Shown piece by piece: positions 44,786 through 52,938 of a stretch of DNA of 64,000 nt. The stretch's first letter is position 1, and each line of letters begins with the position of its first letter. Under the pieces are notes generated by a model. That model was not told where the DNA came from. It ran no database searches and saw only the letters and a list, made by a program, of their open reading frames with translations. The position numbers and the translations under genes are program-made. Source of the DNA: Herbaspirillum rubrisubalbicans (GTDB lineage: Bacteria > Pseudomonadota > Gammaproteobacteria > Burkholderiales > Burkholderiaceae_D); NCBI RefSeq assembly GCF_003719195.1, contig NZ_CP024996.1:2294001-2358000 (forward strand), in the 5' to 3' direction.

Positions 44786-47285
44786 GGACTTCGATGCGGT
44801 CAATGCGGCCGCGCTGGCCTCGCTGGATTCGCTGCTGGCTCAATGGTTTCCAAACGGCGTTGTTGACGGCGCCGAGTTCTGCATTGGTTCCCTCTCCGGC
44901 GAAGCCGGCAAATCCTTGCGTGTTCGCCTGAAAGGCGACAAAGCTGGTTTTTGGTCTGATTTTTCCATGGACGGCGAAGCCGGCCGTGATCCTATCTCGC
45001 TCTACGCGGCGAAGGAATCCATCTCCCAAGGGAAAGCTTGTGCTCACCTCGCTCGCGAGCTGGGCATCGCTATTCACGGCGCAGATAAGGTCAAGAGAAT
45101 TCCTAACGGAACTCCCTATTTGCCACAGAAATCAGCGCCTGCGCAAGCCGGCAAAGGGGTAGGAGCACCTCCGAAGGAGAAGAAATCCACTAGTTCCTGG
45201 TGCCCGATTCTGCCTATTCCCGAGGCGGCGTTACCGTATCCCGTCGCTCATCCAGTGCGAGGACGGCCGCAGATGGTTTGGGAGTATCGGGACCAGCAGC
45301 GGCAGCTTTTAGGCATCGTTTGTCGCTTCGTCACATCGGACGGTGGCAAGGAAGTTTTGCCATGCGTTTACGCGCAGGATGAGAACACCGGCAATAGGAA
45401 ATGGCATTGGATTCAGTGGCGTGAGCCACGGCCCCTTTACCTTCCTCAACCGCTCAGGGAAGGCTTCCCTGTTTTGGTGGTAGAGGGAGAGAAGTGCGCT
45501 GACGCGGCTAGGGCCGCTGTGGGCGACGCGTGGGATGTCGTGTCTTGGCCTGGTGGTGGGAAGGCGGTCAAGAAAGTTGATTGGTCGCTGCTAGCCGGCC
45601 GTTCGTTGCTCTTATGGGCAGATGCCGATGCGCAGCGCTACAAAGAGAACCACGCGAAGGCTGGCGAGATAAAGCCAGAAGTCGAGCAGCCGGGTATGGT
45701 TGCGATGCAAGCGGTGGCCGAGTTGAATTTTTCCCAGGGCTGCTCGATCCAATTCGTCGATATTCCTCCTCCAGGCGAGGTCGAGGATGGTTGGGATGTG
45801 GCCGATCTGATTGCTGCGGGCGGAACGAAAGAGGATGTGTGTGCGTGGCTTGCCCACGTGCGGCCTGCTTGGGTGGCCAAGTCTGTAGAGGAGGCGGCAG
45901 CGCCCGCATCGCCAGCAGCGGTCAGCGATGACAGCGTGCCTGCATGGGTCGATGCGCCGCCTACGCCAGAGGATGTACCCCAACGTCCGGCTAGCGCAGG
46001 CAGCATGGACCGCGCGCAGATCAAGGCGATGATGCTCTATGGGGCGACCGGTGTGAAGCCTTGCCGGGAAAACGTCTTCCTAGCGCTGACCCATGATCCC
46101 GACCTGCACGGGATCGTGGCCTTCGACAAGTTTTCTGAGCTGCTCATGAAGCGGCGTGATCCACCCTGGGAGTCTGAGCCCGGTGAGTGGACGGAAAGTG
46201 ACGACTTCTTCCTGGGCCTGTTCCTTGGTCAGCATTACGGCCTGATCGTATCGAGCATCGGTGAAATCGAGAAGGCAGTGGCGCAGGTCGCTCGCCGCCA
46301 TGCATTCAATCCGGTTACGGACTACATGTCCGAGTGTGAGGCGAAGTGGGACGGCAAGCCTCGCGTGGCGGATGCCTTCCATCGCTACTGGGGAGCGGAA
46401 GATTCCGACTACACGCGCCTGGTCTCGACGATGTTCCTTGTCGGCCTCGCGGCCCGTGCTTACGTACCCGGCATCAAGCATGACTGCGCGCCGGTATTTG
46501 AGGGCGGGCAGGGCGCGGGTAAGTCCACGGCGCTGGAGGTGCTGGGCGGGGCTTGGTACGCGGACACTCCCTTCCGGATGGGGGAGAAAGACGGCTATCT
46601 GTCGATCCAGGGCATCCTGCTGTATGAGGTTGCTGAGTTGGAGCAATTCAACCGATCAGAAGTGACGGCGGTTAAGGCATTCATGTCGAGTAAGAAGGAC
46701 CGATTTCGCGAGCCGTATGGCAGGCGTATGCGCAACCTTCCTCGGCGCACGCTCTTTGCTGCGACGACGAACGAAGGGCAGTACTTCAAAGACCCGACAG
46801 GCAGCCGACGGTTCTGGCCGGTGAAATGTGGCCGCGTCGATACGGTAGGCCTGGCCGAGGTGAGGGACCAGTTGTTCGGCGAAGCTGTCGCAATGTGGCG
46901 CAGGGGAGTTAAGTGGTATGCCACGCGTGACCAGGATGTCCGCTTGATCATGCCGGCGCAGGACGACCGCGAGATCCCGGACCAATGGATCGGACGGCTG
47001 TACGACTACGTGGAAGGAATTGATGCCGATGGTAATTCCTTGAGTGTTCGTAAGCTGGATCGTGTGACGGCGCGCGAGCTGCTTACGCGGGCCTTGCACA
47101 TCGAGATCGGCAAGCTCTCGCAGTCGAAGAACGAAACCATGCGCATCTCGGCGTGTATGCGCAAGCTGGGATGGGAGAAGGAGCGTGATCCAAACGGGGC
47201 GCGGGAGTATTTTTACGTGCGTCCGAAGCCGGCTGTTGTCGAGCCAAAGATGGCAGAGGAGGGCGATTATGCGATCCCCTTCTAG
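44775..47285 (+). CDS. Toprim-VirE primase-helicase
   Basis: 836 residues, the main replication protein. An N-terminal primase-like region (KAGFWSDFSMDGEAGRDPISLYA) leads to a Toprim domain (about 232-290: VLVVEGEKCADAA with the catalytic Glu, LLLWADADAQ with DxD). After a Pro/Ala-rich linker the C-terminal half is a VirE-type superfamily-3-like helicase: Walker A EGGQGAGKST, Walker B LLYEVAELEQFNR, sensor ATTNEGQYFKDPTGSRRFWPV. Start is GTG with GGAG upstream, inside the end of the ymfL-like gene. It probably loads on the repeat-rich DNA immediately downstream. Confidence 0.88.
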   Translation: MELEDFDAVNAAALASLDSLLAQWFPNGVVDGAEFCIGSLSGEAGKSLRVRLKGDKAGFWSDFSMDGEAGRDPISLYAAKESISQGKACAHLARELGIAIHGADKVKRIPNGTPYLPQKSAPAQAGKGVGAPPKEKKSTSSWCPILPIPEAALPYPVAHPVRGRPQMVWEYRDQQRQLLGIVCRFVTSDGGKEVLPCVYAQDENTGNRKWHWIQWREPRPLYLPQPLREGFPVLVVEGEKCADAARAAVGDAWDVVSWPGGGKAVKKVDWSLLAGRSLLLWADADAQRYKENHAKAGEIKPEVEQPGMVAMQAVAELNFSQGCSIQFVDIPPPGEVEDGWDVADLIAAGGTKEDVCAWLAHVRPAWVAKSVEEAAAPASPAAVSDDSVPAWVDAPPTPEDVPQRPASAGSMDRAQIKAMMLYGATGVKPCRENVFLALTHDPDLHGIVAFDKFSELLMKRRDPPWESEPGEWTESDDFFLGLFLGQHYGLIVSSIGEIEKAVAQVARRHAFNPVTDYMSECEAKWDGKPRVADAFHRYWGAEDSDYTRLVSTMFLVGLAARAYVPGIKHDCAPVFEGGQGAGKSTALEVLGGAWYADTPFRMGEKDGYLSIQGILLYEVAELEQFNRSEVTAVKAFMSSKKDRFREPYGRRMRNLPRRTLFAATTNEGQYFKDPTGSRRFWPVKCGRVDTVGLAEVRDQLFGEAVAMWRRGVKWYATRDQDVRLIMPAQDDREIPDQWIGRLYDYVEGIDADGNSLSVRKLDRVTARELLTRALHIEIGKLSQSKNETMRISACMRKLGWEKERDPNGAREYFYVRPKPAVVEPKMAEEGDYAIPF

Positions 47286-47645
47286 CGTTGTGATGTGTTG
47301 CCGAGTATCATCCTGCCAGGGATCGTGCGCGCAAGTTGCGCGTGCGGAAAAGGCGATGATTTTCGTCTCACCTCCCAACCTCGTCCAACCCTTCATTTTG
47401 AAGGTTGGACGGCTGAAAGCCGCCACCATAGCGGCTTCGCCAACCTCCCAACCTTTTTTGCACATTCTCACGCACACGTGCGCATACGCGCGCACGCGTA
47501 GGGACTTCTTTTTCCTTTTTTTATTTTCAAATCCATTCAAAAGTAGGTTAGCGAGGTTAGGAGGTTGGCAAAGCCGCATGGGTATTGGCTTTGCGCCGTC
47601 CAACCTTGCCGCCAACCTTTTTTTGTTCGAGGGGAGGTTAGTCGG
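47286..47645. repeat. Repeat-rich noncoding region, candidate phage replication origin
   Basis: About 360 bases without a gene. CCAACCT or a close variant occurs at 47376, 47386 (CCAACCC), 47441, 47449, 47600 and 47612; the reverse form AGGTTGG/AGGTTAG at 47403, 47545, 47554, 47562 and 47635. Two copies form a hairpin (47384-47411), and GCAAAGCC (47568-47575) pairs with GGCTTTGC (47587-47594). Between the two repeat groups lie a CG/CA-alternating stretch (about 47470-47500) and a T/A-rich stretch (about 47507-47543). Iterons plus an easily melted region next to a primase-helicase gene suggest an origin. Confidence 0.6.
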
Positions 47646-47990
47646 ATGAGCGATCTGCGTCAGGAAATGCCAATGGTCGCCAGCATGATCGACGACCTCC
47701 GAAGGGAGCATGGCCTGCTTCCGGTTGATCGCCAGATAAGGCGGTCGCTCCGAGGGGAAGCGGTCTTTTACGCCCAGGAGAATGGTTCGCACATTGGGAC
47801 TCCACAGAAGCGCGGAACCGTTGAGATTTACTGGGACGAACTCGGGATCAGTCAGGAACGCGAGATAGTGCTACCGCCCGTCTATATCGAAATCGTCATC
47901 GAATCGAGCGGCAAAGAGCTGCGCGTCATGAATCGGTGGCCTGGCAAGCAACAGCCGCCGGCATCGACCGGCAATAACAGCAACAAGTGA
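47646..47990 (+). CDS. Phage protein of unknown function
   Basis: 114 residues (MSDLRQEMPMVASMIDDLRREHG...). The strong ribosome binding site GGGGAGG marks this ATG as the start rather than one 27 codons upstream inside the repeats. It has helical N-terminus and a strand-rich middle (GTVEIYWDELGISQEREIVLPPVYIEIVIES). Not recognised. Confidence 0.65.
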   Translation: MSDLRQEMPMVASMIDDLRREHGLLPVDRQIRRSLRGEAVFYAQENGSHIGTPQKRGTVEIYWDELGISQEREIVLPPVYIEIVIESSGKELRVMNRWPGKQQPPASTGNNSNK

Positions 47991-48000
47991 GGGAAAAATT

Positions 48001-48702
48001 ATGCTGGTAGCAATTGAGGCAAATAAGGGTGCGATCTTCCGTGATGTCGGCCACGCACTACACACAGCGTTCCTGGTGATCTCGAATGAGCCGCGTCAAG
48101 GATGTGTGACGCGTTCCATGCTCTTGCAGATGATGGCGACCATCGATCTGGACGCGCCGGGTCGCCAGTTGACGCCTGGGCAAGCGGAATGGTTCTCGGC
48201 ATTGAAGGGGACGCCTGCTGGTAGCATCGATTTCTCCGGGCTGACCGACGATGAGATCCGTGCTCAGTGCGCGATGATCGTGGCTGCTGTGAATCACCAT
48301 CTGCCCAGGATTGAGGCGATGGTCGTACGTGCGCGTTTTGGTTCGACGGAATACGAGGATGTTAATGGCGCGCGTCGATATGCTTTCTCACATGAGCGGG
48401 CTGCTGCGATAAGGGAACTCTCGGACTGGCTGCGGCCGGCTCTCCAGAATGTTCCCGCCATGGCGGTAGATGGATTGTTGGCCCGTCAGTTTGCGAATCA
48501 CATCAAGACTAAGGTTTCGGTACGTGACCTCGCAGCGGCGTTTGGGTGTTCCAAGTCCACGTACCATCGTGCGAGCGCCGTAGTTCGCAGTCATGTGCGG
48601 CAGTTGGAGGCAGCAGCGCACCAGCGGCTCGCGCGGCACTTTATTGAGCAGGGGATCATCCCCGCACCAGCGGAATTATCCACAGCCGGAAAAAGCTGTT
48701 GA
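48001..48702 (+). CDS. HTH protein, probable late-gene regulator (Q-like antiterminator?)
   Basis: 233 residues. The C-terminal third has a clear helix-turn-helix, VSVRDLAAAFGCSKSTYHRASAVVRSHVRQLE (about 180-212), resembling sigma-region-4-like HTHs; before it lies MVVRARFGSTEYEDVNGARRYAFSHERAAAIRELSDWL. GAGGG precedes the ATG. The last codons overlap a promoter, and a terminator follows 55 bases later; this is the layout of lambdoid Q genes with PR' and tR'. I have no family match that proves Q, so the role is inferred from position and the HTH. Confidence 0.6.
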   Translation: MLVAIEANKGAIFRDVGHALHTAFLVISNEPRQGCVTRSMLLQMMATIDLDAPGRQLTPGQAEWFSALKGTPAGSIDFSGLTDDEIRAQCAMIVAAVNHHLPRIEAMVVRARFGSTEYEDVNGARRYAFSHERAAAIRELSDWLRPALQNVPAMAVDGLLARQFANHIKTKVSVRDLAAAFGCSKSTYHRASAVVRSHVRQLEAAAHQRLARHFIEQGIIPAPAELSTAGKSC

Positions 48703-48728
48703 CGTGTCTGGGACAGTTGCCTTATATT
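48699..48728 (+). promoter_or_regulatory. Candidate late promoter (PR'-like)
   Basis: TTGACG (48699-48704), 18 bases, TATATT (48723-48728), the best sigma-70-like promoter in the prophage. It overlaps the stop codon of the HTH gene. Confidence 0.6.
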
Positions 48729-48755
48729 TTCGCCAAACTCGACGCAGTTGCGTTT

Positions 48756-48789
48756 AAAGCCCTAGAAAAGAAATTTTCCGGGGCTTTTT
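48756..48789 (+). terminator. Terminator just after the late promoter (tR'-like)
   Basis: AAAGCCC/GGGCTTT outer stem, GAAAA/TTTTC inner stem with a 2-base internal loop, then TTTTT. It begins about 28 bases after the -10 box, before any late gene. Confidence 0.65.
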
Positions 48790-48857
48790 CGTTCTCGAAG
48801 CCAGAAGGGGCAGGTTGTTGCTATTATTTCCGCTCGCATACAACCAAGGGGAATGTC

Positions 48858-49319
48858 ATGGCAGTAGAGAGCAAGTTTCATCAAGCGGCGTCGACCGTCG
48901 GGGCCCGATTGCTCGATTTTCAAGCTCTGGATGAGTTGGGCCGCGGTCTCGTTTCGGCGCTGTCGCACCCAACCGGGGTGGCAGCTGACTTGATCGAGGA
49001 CGCTTGCCTGGTGAGCATTGGCTCCTACCCCTATGTCCTTGAGACGCAGGTGGGCGAGGTCCAGCTGCACACAAACACATTTTTGACAGCTGGCCGACAG
49101 GCGGCGGTGGCATTCAAATTCTTCCATGAAGATCATGCCTCTTGCGAAAGCCCAGTTTACGAGCTCCAGTTCGATTTTACAGGCAGGATCATCTACGCCA
49201 CGTATCCATTGGGGCATAGCGAGGTCCCATCCTCTGAAGACGCTGACACCCTTAAAGAGTTTGCCTATTTCCTGAAGGCATCTGTGTTGGAAGCGGTGCT
49301 GGAAGGGATGATTCGATAA
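48858..49319 (+). CDS. Phage protein of unknown function
   Basis: 153 residues, start set by AAGGGGA. A globular, strand-rich protein (ACLVSIGSYPYVLETQVGEVQLHTNTFLTAGRQAAVAFKFFHEDHASCESPVYELQFDFTGRIIYATYPLG). Not recognised. It lies alone between two terminators (48756 and 49344), so in the absence of antitermination it should be poorly expressed. Confidence 0.6.
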   Translation: MAVESKFHQAASTVGARLLDFQALDELGRGLVSALSHPTGVAADLIEDACLVSIGSYPYVLETQVGEVQLHTNTFLTAGRQAAVAFKFFHEDHASCESPVYELQFDFTGRIIYATYPLGHSEVPSSEDADTLKEFAYFLKASVLEAVLEGMIR

Positions 49320-49343
49320 GCCGATTCAACGAACTAGTGTACG

Positions 49344-49373
49344 GCCCCTTGCATGAGGGGCTTTTTGTTTTTT
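49344..49373 (+). terminator. Intrinsic terminator in the late region
   Basis: GCCCCT/AGGGGC with loop TGCATG-type spacer and TTTTTGTTTTTT. Confidence 0.8.
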
Positions 49374-49457
49374 GGCTTCATAGAAGGAAGGGCAAGGCGG
49401 CTGCCATAAGCCCGCCACCACTGTGCAAACATCTGCACATTCTTTTCAGGAGCCCTG

Positions 49458-50045
49458 ATGATCTTCGCCTCGGTCAAGCATGACTTGCTCGCCAATGCTT
49501 TGAAGTTCAAGAAAGCGGGCAAGCAGCTTCCCTTTGGAATTGCGAAGGGCCTGACTGCAACAGCCAAGGATGCTCAAGTCGCACTCGGGAAGGCGCTCCC
49601 GGAAAACCTCGATCGCCCGACGCCGTTCACCATGAAGGCGTTTGCCGTTGAGCCGGCCACCAAGCAGAAGCAGTACGCTAAGGTGTTCATCAAGGATGAT
49701 CAGGAAAAGTATCTGCAGTATCAGGTGGCCGGTGGAACGCGCACGCCCGCTCGGCGTGCTGTCGTCGTACCGAAAGGCGTCCGGCTGAACCAGTACGGCA
49801 ACATGACGCGAGGTGCCATCAAGAAGCTGCTGGCTCGGAAGGATGTCTTCAGTGGCAAGGTCAAAGGTGTCGCGGGAATCTATCAGCGCAAGGGTACGCA
49901 TGTGCAGCTGATCGTCAGCTATGCGGACCGCGTGCAATACAAGAAGCGATTCCCGTTCGGAGACATCGGGCAGGCCGCCGTCAAGACGAGCTCTGCGAAG
50001 AATCTGATCGCGGCCATCGACGCGGCCCTGGCCTCGGCCCGGTAG
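49458..50045 (+). CDS. Phage protein upstream of the terminase genes
   Basis: 195 residues: LDRPTPFTMKAFAVEPATKQKQYAKVFIKDDQEKYLQYQVAGGTRTPARRAVVVPKGVRLNQYGNMTRGAIKKLLARKDVFSGKVKGVAGIYQRKG followed by a strand YKKRFPF. The pattern recurs in myophage genomes near head genes and resembles minor head/tail components, but no function is known. The ATG has CAGGAG. The gap after it holds the cos-like sequence. Confidence 0.65.
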   Translation: MIFASVKHDLLANALKFKKAGKQLPFGIAKGLTATAKDAQVALGKALPENLDRPTPFTMKAFAVEPATKQKQYAKVFIKDDQEKYLQYQVAGGTRTPARRAVVVPKGVRLNQYGNMTRGAIKKLLARKDVFSGKVKGVAGIYQRKGTHVQLIVSYADRVQYKKRFPFGDIGQAAVKTSSAKNLIAAIDAALASAR

Positions 50046-50080
50046 GGCGGTGTTGCTCGGGTGATATTTTTTTCAAGGTA

Positions 50081-50146
50081 CTTCCGGGGCCTCGGCTGGC
50101 GAGGGTAATTCGCGCCCCGATTTCGCACTACTTACAAAATTTTCCC
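50081..50146 (+). other. Candidate cos site
   Basis: The 115-base gap before the small terminase gene has the GC-rich partial dyad CGGGGC...GCCCCG (50085-50090 with 50114-50119), then TTTCGC and ACTACTTACAAAATTTTCCC. Lambda cos has a GC-rich cosN followed by TTTTCGC, TATTTATG and AAAATTTTCC in the same order, directly before Nu1. Position and sequence both fit a cohesive-end site. The nicking positions cannot be told. Confidence 0.6.
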
Positions 50147-50160
50147 TAGGGGGTTATGTG

Positions 50161-50676
50161 ATGGATCTGGAGGCCAAGACGACTCAGGCCGCGTTCGGCG
50201 CGCTGGTCGGAATCAGCCAGCCAGCCGTCAGCGAACTCCTCACGCGCGGCATTCTTCAGCCCGGTGAGCCGGCTGGCGTCTGGCTGAAAGCGTATTGCAC
50301 GAACCTGCGCGAGCAGGCCGCCGGCCGATTCGCTGCTGGCGAGCTGGATCTGGCGACGGAGCGCGCCGCGCTCGCGCGTGCACAGCGCGAGAAGGTGGAG
50401 ATGCAGAACGCGGTCACGCGACGCGAGCTGGCGCCGGTCGCACTCCTGGAGCAGGTGCTCTCGAAGGTCGGCCGGCAGATCGCTGGCATCCTGGAAGCGG
50501 TGCCGGTGCAATTGAAACGGCGCTCCCAGCTCTCTGCGGATGATCTGGACTTCATCACGCGCGAGCTGGTCAAGGCGCGCAACCATGCGGCCGCCATCAA
50601 ATTAGCGGACCTCGACGACGAAGATGATAGCGAGGCCGCAGAAAGCGACCTCGAAGATGGATCTGAAGGAGATTGA
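50161..50676 (+). CDS. Terminase small subunit (Nu1-like)
   Basis: 171 residues. The N-terminal winged helix (TTQAAFGALVGISQPAVSELLTRGILQPGEPAGVWLKAYCTNLREQAAGR) and the charged coiled-coil middle (LDLATERAALARAQREKVEMQNAVTRRELAPVALLEQVLSKVGRQIAGILEAVPVQLKRR) match Nu1. It recognises cos and starts packaging with the large subunit. AGGGGG lies seven bases before the ATG; a GTG one codon earlier is possible. It overlaps the large subunit gene. Confidence 0.88.
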   Translation: MDLEAKTTQAAFGALVGISQPAVSELLTRGILQPGEPAGVWLKAYCTNLREQAAGRFAAGELDLATERAALARAQREKVEMQNAVTRRELAPVALLEQVLSKVGRQIAGILEAVPVQLKRRSQLSADDLDFITRELVKARNHAAAIKLADLDDEDDSEAAESDLEDGSEGD

Positions 50677-52696
50677 ACGCGCGATCGCAGCGGGCCTGGA
50701 ATCGCTGGCGGCCGTTGAGCCAATGAGGCTGTCGGAATGGGCCGCCAAGAATTTTTACCTGTCGGCCGAGTCGTCCTATGTCGAGCAGGCGTGGGAAGCG
50801 TATCCCTACCAGGTCGCCATCATGGACGCGATGTCCAATGATGAGATCGAAGAAGTCACCTTCATGAAGTCGGCCCGGGTCGGCTATACGAAGATGATCC
50901 TGGCGGCGGTCGGCTACTTCGCCGAACACAAGCGGCGCAACCAGGCGCTGTGGCAACCGACAGACGACGACAGCGACGAGTTCTGCAAGACCGAGTTGGA
51001 ACCGATGCTGCGTGACGTGCCCGCGATGATGAAGGTATTCCCGAGCTTCCAGGCCAAGAGCAAGGCAAACACCTTGCGGCAGAAGAAGTTCCTGACTTCG
51101 GTCTTGCACCTGCGGGGCGGCAAGGCCGCGAAGAACTACCGACGCCTGTCGGTCGACGTGTCGATCCTGGACGAGGTGGATGGTTTCGACCAGAACGTGG
51201 AGAAGGAAGGCAGCCCGATCACCCTGGCGCGCAAGCGCATCGAGGGCGCTACCTTCCCGAAGCTGATTGGCGGGTCTACCCCGAAGCTGAAGGGGCTCTC
51301 GCTGATCGAGGCGCGGCATGACCAGGCCGACCTGCAGTTCAAGCGGCACATCCCTTGCAAGCATTGCGGCGAGATGATCACCCTGCGCTGGGGTGGCAAG
51401 GATAAGTCCTTCGGGATGAAGTGGATCAATGACGATCCGTCGACCGTGATGCACATGTGTGATCTGTGCGACGGGCAGATGACCCAGGCGGACTATCTGG
51501 AGGCGTGGGGGCAGGGCCGCTGGATCGCGCAGGACGGATCCTACATCGATGACGGTGATGGCAGCTTTCACGCGCCGGATGGCGCCCGGATCCCGGTACC
51601 GAAGAAAGTGGCCTTCCATGTTTGGACGGCCTACAGCCCGCAGACCAGCTGGGCGCAGATCGTGGACGAATTCTTGTCGGCGCAGCGCAAGGCCAAGACC
51701 GGTGACAAGTCGGAGCTGCAGACCTTCGTCAACACGACGTTGGGCGAGACCTGGGAGGAGGATGTCGAGAAGGCTGACATCCATGCGTTGATGCAGCGGG
51801 CAGAGCCGTACCCCCTTCGCGTGGTCCAGATGGGCGGCCTGGTGCTGGTGGCGGGGATCGACGTCCAGGACAACCGCTTCGAGGTGGTGGTTTGGGCGGT
51901 TGGACGCGGCGAGGAGATGTGGGTGGTCGACTACATGGTCCTGGCGGCGAATCCGGCGGTACCGGCTGACTGGGAGAAGCTGTCCTTCTATATGGAGACG
52001 CGGTTTCAGCACATGGCGGGCGGGACGCTGGGCGTCGAGGGGTACACCATCGATACTGGTGGCCACTTCACGCACCAGGCCTATGCCTGGGCGCGGATGC
52101 AGCAGGCGAAGGGTCGGCGCTGCTTTGCCAGCAAGGGCGACTCTCGCCTCGGCGGGCCCGTGAAAGGGCGCTCGTCCCTGCAGGACGTGAACATTGCAGG
52201 CCAGGTAATCAAGAACGGCATCAGGCTCTGGCTTGTGGGTACCGACACGGCAAAGGATTTGATCTTCGGGCGGTTGAACGTGACGGTGTCGGGGCCAGGT
52301 TGCCTGCACTTCTCGCAGGATCTGCCCGCCGAGTTCTACCACCAGCTGACAGCCGAAGCACGCGTCAAGGTGCGCACGGCCTCCGGTGAGCAGTATCGCT
52401 GGGTGCCGCTACGCAAACGCAACGAGGTGCTGGACTGCACGGTGCTGGCCATGTTCTCTGCGCACATGCTTGACCTGCACCGCTATACCGAGCGGATGTG
52501 GGAACGCCTTGAGGCCGCAGTACAGCCTTCAGTCGCTGACATGTTCGCATCGCCGCCACCGGCGCCCATGGCATCGGCCGGCCCATCCGAGTCGATAGAA
52601 ATCAACAATCCACCCGCGCGGGTGCAAGTACCTGCACCGATGCCGCCGCCGTCCTCTGGTGGGCGGCGGGTCCGCTCGCGCGGGATTGAACGATAG
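50657..52696 (+). CDS. Terminase large subunit (lambda gpA-like)
   Basis: 679 residues from this start. It aligns along its length with lambda gpA: TFMKSARVGYTKM (Walker-A-like, about 69-80), ALWQPTDDDSDEFCKTELEPMLRDVPAM, GGKAAKNYRRLSVDVSILDEVDGFD (Walker B region), EGSPI...KRIEG, HIPCKHCGE, FHIWTAYSP-like FHVWTAYSPQTSW, and the nuclease part (VAGIDVQDNRFEVVVWAVG, YTIDTGG, WVPLRKRNEVLDCTVLAMFSAHML). It powers DNA packaging and cuts cos. An in-frame ATG 11 codons upstream (50624) is an alternative. The C-terminal 50 residues are Pro-rich. Confidence 0.95.
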   Translation: MDLKEIERAIAAGLESLAAVEPMRLSEWAAKNFYLSAESSYVEQAWEAYPYQVAIMDAMSNDEIEEVTFMKSARVGYTKMILAAVGYFAEHKRRNQALWQPTDDDSDEFCKTELEPMLRDVPAMMKVFPSFQAKSKANTLRQKKFLTSVLHLRGGKAAKNYRRLSVDVSILDEVDGFDQNVEKEGSPITLARKRIEGATFPKLIGGSTPKLKGLSLIEARHDQADLQFKRHIPCKHCGEMITLRWGGKDKSFGMKWINDDPSTVMHMCDLCDGQMTQADYLEAWGQGRWIAQDGSYIDDGDGSFHAPDGARIPVPKKVAFHVWTAYSPQTSWAQIVDEFLSAQRKAKTGDKSELQTFVNTTLGETWEEDVEKADIHALMQRAEPYPLRVVQMGGLVLVAGIDVQDNRFEVVVWAVGRGEEMWVVDYMVLAANPAVPADWEKLSFYMETRFQHMAGGTLGVEGYTIDTGGHFTHQAYAWARMQQAKGRRCFASKGDSRLGGPVKGRSSLQDVNIAGQVIKNGIRLWLVGTDTAKDLIFGRLNVTVSGPGCLHFSQDLPAEFYHQLTAEARVKVRTASGEQYRWVPLRKRNEVLDCTVLAMFSAHMLDLHRYTERMWERLEAAVQPSVADMFASPPPAPMASAGPSESIEINNPPARVQVPAPMPPPSSGGRRVRSRGIER

Positions 52697-52704
52697 GAAA
52701 CGAT

Positions 52705-52938
52705 ATGTCCGGTATCACTCTGGATCAAGCCCAGGCACAACTCGCCGCTTGGCTGGCCGCCAGCCTGGCCGTCTCGCAGAATCAGGAGTACAGCATCGGT
52801 ACCCGAAAACTGCGTCGCGCCGATGCCGCTGTGATCAGGGAGCAGATCACCTACTGGCAGGGCATTGTGGCGCAACTCTCCGCCGCCGCGAGCGGCCGCC
52901 GTCGCGGTTTGAACATCAGCTATGGGGTGCCGCAATGA
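52705..52938 (+). CDS. Small head-joining protein (gpW/DUF6148-like)
   Basis: 77 residues: an Ala-rich helix (LDQAQAQLAAWLAASLAVSQ), a short hairpin (EYSIGTRKLRRAD), and a second helix ending in GRRRG, similar in order to lambda gpW, which sits between terminase and portal and joins head and tail. The stop overlaps the portal start (ATGA). Confidence 0.75.
   Translation: MSGITLDQAQAQLAAWLAASLAVSQNQEYSIGTRKLRRADAAVIREQITYWQGIVAQLSAAASGRRRGLNISYGVPQ

Noticed and set aside
47376..47641. CRISPR array
   Set aside because: The repeats are only 7 bases, occur in both orientations and have irregular spacing. No cas genes are present, so this is not CRISPR.
47185..47649. 154-codon ORF running through the repeat-rich gap
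   Set aside because: It begins inside the primase-helicase gene in another frame and runs through the repeats, giving low-complexity sequence.
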